Shown: piece after piece, positions 18,944 to 23,653 of the stretch
How the letters are laid out: the number at the start of each line of letters is the position of its first letter
How positions within the stretch are numbered: the stretch's first letter is position 1
Assembly: GCA_034698045.1 (NCBI GenBank)
Contig: JAQGAU010000811.1
Coordinates: 1-23,653 of the forward strand
Length of the DNA stretch: 23,653 bases
Direction: 5' to 3'
DNA from: Paramacrobiotus richtersi
Lineage: Eukaryota > Tardigrada > Eutardigrada > Parachela > Macrobiotidae
The notes under the pieces: model-generated
What the model was told of the DNA's origin: nothing
Databases searched by the model: none
What the model saw: the letters and a program-made list of their open reading frames with translations, nothing else
Program-made: the position numbers and the translations under genes

Positions 18944-21900
18944 ATGCTTGTTCAGCATTCGACAATCTGTTGCTGCTTGGTTTTCGATAAGCTGCATACG
19001 CCATACGGTATACAACAGGCTTAAATTCCCATGTGATAAATGATAGCCGTGACCGGCAGTGGGCTACCTGCTAGTAAAATAAATTAGTTTCAGTACTACC
19101 GTGGAATACTTGGTAGCTTGAATACGGGGTATTACATCGCGCGTTGAGCAACTTGTCTGTGCTGCTCCAGTCACACGGGCTGGCGATTACCTCATGGTTG
19201 TCCACTATGGATTAAAGAGGGTAATCGCCCAATATGGTTATTTGCAGCTTATTGCGGACATGATGAACCTTCCGTTATTGAAGCTGGAGGCCTTTCGAAA
19301 GGACTTCGAGAAGCTCGCACCGATGTTTTTGGAGGAAAAGCCGGTCGAAACAGACGTAGAAGTGCTGGCACCGCCTCTCATGCACTGCTTACATGGTTGC
19401 AAATATGTGAGTGGTGACCATAAAGGGATGCTGCGACCTCTGATCTGGCACCGAAAACCAACAAAGGTATATTCAGATTTCAGAGAACAACCCGGGTTTA
19501 TTCGCAAACGTGCTTATAGAGGCCTGCGCGTAGCTGAAAAATCATAACAGAGTACATAAATGTAATGGAATCTTTGTTCCTCATCAAACTGTCGATCTGA
19601 TGTTGTAGAATGCTGGAACGCGTACAATTACAATTACAAAATCTGTTTGATGCCAGGTCACCATCTTCTGTGGAGCGGGAGAAGTTAAACGGGGATTGTC
19701 CGTAACGCTTCGTTGCCTGGGGTGTCAGTCCAGATATTCCTACTCCACTTGGACAGATCACAATACGGCTACGTATACGTTTTACGACAAGGAACGGGAG
19801 TATCTGGACGTTTCTCAAGAGGTCTACGTTTGCCGTCGCTTTGCGTTGGAAATCGTAAACCGAATGTACGCTGACGATATGTAAAACATCCAATTCCTGA
19901 TTTTTTTTGAGATTGAAATGAGATAGTCTGTTGACCACATACATACTGGTCATTATTATATTTATGCCCATTTACGTATTAGAACCTAATCAAATCCTGA
20001 TACATTTTCCCAAAAAACTGAATGATTTTCAAGTCCAATATTTAGAGGGTACTGTTAACTGTATTAACACGTACCATATTTCTGCTGTGCATGCAGCAGC
20101 AGGCGGGACTTCTACGCTATTTCTAACTCAGAAAATTGTTGTTACCAGATTATACGACCACGCCACTTACGAAGGGATTGCGGAAACAATGAGGCAGACA
20201 TACGAATGGAATACACGTGAGTACTGTTTATGAGAGTGGTCGATTCTTTTTAAATCAGAGTCCTTTCAGAATGCATCCTGTTTAACCAATTTGGCTGTAA
20301 TCTATCAGCGCTTACGGGACTGTAGTTTTTGAACGTGCATATGTAATGCTGAATTAAGCAAATGACTTCGTGTCTAGAGAGTTCACGCTCGCTATAACAC
20401 TTATCGCTTATTATTAATGCGGATATCATATTGTATGTATGATTTGCGTGTCGAAAGTGTTGCTTGTTAGTTAATGGCGTATAATTCCACTACTTCCAAG
20501 ATACAACTCCTGCCTGGCGCCTGTGCCAGCCTAATGAGTCAAGAAAGAGCTCTGATTAGCTGGGGTATTTTACATAACGTTGCTCCTGTGACAGGAAAAG
20601 TGCTCTGACTTTGTGAACGTTCTGGTGTGTGTCCCCAACCGGTTCGAAATGCTAGTATAGAATCAAGTCCAGAAAAGATTTATTTCTGTCACAAAGCTGG
20701 AGTGTTTATATCATCATTTATATCATCTTTTCCATAGTCAAATGCGTACTGGCCACGAACGACAAGCTATCATCGATCACTAGTTAGATTTCTTGCAGTT
20801 CTTTGGCAAATGATGTTGCTACATGCGAACTCAGGATTCCAGTATGCCTATGACTGAGTGCGAGATGTGAAGCTACTTTAAATAAGCGGATTTGATTTTG
20901 CCCGTTTATACTGAAATTGTACTATAGTAATTATTACTGTAGTATTGTTGAATTATTGACCATATGCCCTGAGTTATTTTACGGAGGCATTATGCTACTT
21001 TGCAGTGTTTTCACGAAGAACCGTTGCGGCCGTGTTCATGCGGCACGAAATTGAGTGTGATATCAGGGAATATGGATTACATCCGTATCGATTCGATGAA
21101 AAACAAAGTATTCTGCAGTACCTGGATTTACGAATGGAAAATATTTTTTCGACTGTCTACAGCCATGAATGTTCAGAAGCGTGCGCGGCTCGTCAGTGTG
21201 GAAAACTGTTAATCGCAGACGGACTCTGGAAGATTGTTTTCAGGCATTGCACAGCCGAAGTTACTGTACGTACTTTCTGACTTAAGGCCACAGGTTATGA
21301 AGCAGGCAGCGGTTTCTGTTAGCGAATGTTTCTTTACGCATGTGTAAGTAATACGTGTCAGGTTATGGGGATCCTGCATAGAAAGGGCTGCTCGATTGTG
21401 TTATCAGTGCTCTCTCTGGCTTTTACCCAGCGGTTGCAACAACAGTTGCATCGCCCTATTCAAAAAGTCTTTCTATTGTGTCTTTAAACGCAATGATGTA
21501 ATTTGGCTTGCAAGATATCGCTAGATAAAGCAGGATATTTGTCGCGTTAAACTCGAACTGAGAAAAATCGTTTGATCATAAAAAACGCTATGAACACTCA
21601 AACATTTCAAATATTTACTGCGTGCGCAGTTTGTAATCAAATTGGCTAATTCCGTGTCAGACTATTATGATACAGTTTTTTTCCTTTCCATCGATATCCT
21701 AACCGCGAAGTTTAGTGAGTTAGGCAGAGTTACGACTTTTTGAATATGGCCATCCAATGCAACTGTTTTTTTTATGCCGCTGGGTGAAAAAAACCAGAGA
21801 GAGCACTGATAACACAATAGAGTAGCCCTTTCACGGCTTGTGGCCTCAAAACCGCTTTATAACCCCCATGCATGAATAACTGATCGTTTGCATATAGAAC

Positions 21901-23653
21901 GTCGTGGACAGCATTCCCTTAATTAATTTTCCGAATGTCTGCACGAATGCGCCCGATGGAAACTCGCTTTTTTGTCGCAAACATCGTCCCTTGCTTGCGG
22001 GAGCCGATGCCTCAGAAGAAATGACATTACACATGACTGGTTAGCTAGCCATACGTTTAGCAACGCAACAACTTTATCTCGTTTTACTTCATCGCACCCT
22101 GTATTCTTGCATTCAGGTGTGTCCCAGGCTCTTCAAACCAAAGCATTAAAGGATATTAATACAATCCTAAGTGGAGAAGTAAATGCCGCGACAGCTGATT
22201 CTACGTGTCGAAAGTTTGACCCAAATGAGATGTGCAAGAAAAACAAAGGCCAAAATGCAGGCGGTCACCTATACAGTCGTGGATACCTTTTCCTGACTGG
22301 CCCCGGGGGCCACATTTTTGCGTTCTCACCTATATACAGGTACTACCTAGAACGATTCTGCGTAACTTCATCCAGTACAAGCAAGACAGTGAAGAATCTA
22401 TTACAATAATATGTATGTTTAGTACCACTAGAGGCCGCACATACACCCCGCTTCGCTATAGCCACCCCCATTGCACCCAAAACCATTTTAGGCACCCCTT
22501 TTAAATTACGGATAACTTTAACGTATATCGGTGCTGCCATGTTTATATTTTCGTAAAAATATGGTGACATTCATGAATGTCTGCACTAGCTAAGCTAAAC
22601 TAGTATTCCAATACTATGTGAATCAGTGATACCGGCTACTTTGCTTCGCACTACTCTGCGACTACAGTGTAGTTCAAAATGAGTTCGCCATCTCTTGTAG
22701 TACAATAGTAAATTTCTCGTCAGACAGCTGGAAACGACCTACAGCAGAACGGTCGTGAAGACGCTGACTTAACAGTACCCAGATATCGATGACTGTCATG
22801 ATCTAAGTTGAAAGACAGATACTTATGCACCAGTCGAAGACTTCGACGCCAACTTCAAGCGTTTTCAAAACGAGACTAACCAGATGTCTCTTGTATGCCG
22901 TTCTACACCCTTGCGAAAAAGGCATCCCGATTCATGAAATCTGTAGGATGTAGATTTCAGCCTACCGGCACTGCTTCCGTCTAGTAAAGGAAAACATCAA
23001 GAACTTAGGTGCCTAATCGACCGATGATGCAGATGGAACGCTCAAGTAGAAGATCAGATGTAGAAGAGGTGTCTGTAGTAAATGATCAGAGGAATGCGTC
23101 TATTAGTTAATTCAGAAGGGGTACCTACAGTAAAATGGTGCGAAAACGGGTGCGTATAGTAAACGGAAGTGAAAAGGGGTTCCATTAGCGATTTCCTGAT
23201 GTTTCTACTACTACAAAGTACCACGCAAAGCGTTGCTGACGTTAGGAAAAAAATAAATCGAAAATGATTGAAATTGTACTTTACGCCAGCGAGCTCTAAC
23301 GTGCAGCGTGCGCTTTCGACTTCACTGCGCTTGCCATGTAACCTTACTGTGGTGCTTGGCAGCTTTCACTCAGCGCAGACATTTGTTATACCAAGTAGTC
23401 TTTATTCCTAGCAGAACATAAGGCGGCACAGAACGAATCTCGCTAAGAATGAAATTGGTTTCAGGGCGGAAAGTCTCGGCCAAGTGTTCTTGTTCCTCGT
23501 CAGTACTTTGTACCAGCTTCTGCAGAACGTGCCTCCAGATCAGTGGGAGAAAATCTTCATTTGCTACGATAATATTTGCCAGCTCAACCGTCTTAGAGCG
23601 GCTAGTGAACCGCTACCACTGGAGCCACCGTTCGACATGATGTGGGCTCGCAT
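18944..23653 (+). CDS. KDZ-family transposase-like protein with CxC5-like region, partial
   Basis: Exons: 18944-19007 (tentative start), 19171-19406, 19657-19880, 19927-20216, 21006-21265, 22128-22339 and 23465 past the edge; phases 1, 0, 2, 1, 0, 2 all agree. KDZ proteins are transposases of eukaryotic DNA transposons; the CxC5-like cysteine cluster precedes the catalytic part. Matching motifs in order: PPLMHCLHGCKY spliced to VTIFCGAGEV; RCLGCQSRYSYSTWTD; TFYDKEREYLDVSQEVYVCR; HEIECDIREYGLHPYRFDE; SHECSEACAARQCGKLLIAD followed by GLWKIVFRHC; CRKFDPNEMCKK and SRGYLFLTGPGGHIFAFSPI; then YRAESLGQVFLFLV and ICYDNICQLNRLRAASEPLP. The first exon and the hydrophobic start of exon four (LLTTYILVIIIF) are the least certain; an exon with the family's usual C-x-P-x-FC-x2-H block may be missing between 21265 and 22128. 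The expected DxLH-x2-NH part lies beyond the edge. Confidence 0.72.
20217..21005 (+). other. 789-base intron of the KDZ-like gene
   Basis: Bounded by C-gtgagt and tactttgcag, phase 1 on both sides. No inserted element or open frame of note was found inside. Confidence 0.5.
21380..21833. mobile_element. 454-base foldback element inside an intron of the KDZ-like gene
   Basis: The left end GAAAGGGCTGCTCGATTGTG and the next block TTATCAGTGCTCTCTCTGG are repeated inverted at the right end (CCAGAGAGAGCACTGATAA, then AGAGTAGCCCTTTC). Further in, ACCCAGCGG, AACAGTTGCAT and TATTCAAAAAGTC also pair, giving arms of about 110 bases. No protein is encoded and no target duplication is clear. It differs from the other inverted-repeat elements in this window. 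Confidence 0.8.
22340..23464 (+). other. 1.1 kb intron of the KDZ-like gene
   Basis: Bounded by AG-gtacta and ttggtttcag. The join gives Tyr-Arg-Ala-Glu-Ser-Leu, in register with the family's S-E-S motif. Apart from the short tandem repeat at 23068-23177, nothing is recognised inside. Confidence 0.55.
23068..23177. repeat. Degenerate tandem repeat, about 28-base period
   Basis: Four units run in a row, each close to GGTGCGTATAGTAAA followed by a purine-rich tail ending GAAAA or GAAGG. Length varies from 25 to 29 bases and identity is modest. It lies in the last visible intron of the KDZ-like gene. Confidence 0.5.

Overview
The window looks like nuclear DNA from an invertebrate animal. Genes are split by short GT-AG introns (about 42-120 bases, some larger). 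The proteins are of animal type: alpha-1,3-fucosyltransferase, kelch propeller and PHD finger. Between and inside the genes lie many inverted-repeat DNA elements. I cannot fix the phylum from sequence alone; the compact introns would suit a tardigrade, arthropod or similar small-genome animal. All gene models are hand-spliced, using exon-intron phase and family motifs as the test.

Left part (1-5130): a GTGAA-rich tract and a 450-base foldback element lead into a kelch-repeat gene on the plus strand. Facing it on the minus strand is the catalytic part of a GT10 fucosyltransferase, with a 79-base tandem repeat at its 5' side. Next on the minus strand is a complete three-exon gene for a 115-residue PHD-finger protein.

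Middle (5130-13400): a poorly explained stretch with coding-like fragments runs into a 1.1 kb inverted repeat. The centre of that repeat is a second copy of the foldback element seen at 977-1425. Next to it ends a minus-strand gene (7460-10513) for an unrecognised P-loop NTPase with Walker A, a TTN motif and a following arginine-containing motif. A 340-base inverted-repeat element sits in its long intron. Then come degenerate inverted repeats rich in CTCTGA and about 1.2 kb without a convincing gene.

Right part (13400-23653): two adjacent minus-strand genes encode unknown proteins, one with a clear signal peptide (252 residues, four exons, all phases agreeing). Another unknown minus-strand exon follows. 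A 996-base element has 180-base terminal inverted repeats and 9-base near-identical flanks (8/9), and carries a small reading frame. The last 4.7 kb hold the main find: a plus-strand multi-exon gene that I read as a member of the KDZ (Kyakuja-Dileera-Zisupton) transposase family with its cysteine-rich CxC5-like region. All exon phases agree and the gene runs off the right edge. A 454-base foldback element lies in one of its introns.

The fucosyltransferase, kelch and PHD genes are ordinary host genes with no sign that they act together. The KDZ gene and the inverted-repeat elements show strong DNA-transposon activity. Whether the NTPase is a host gene or element cargo is open.
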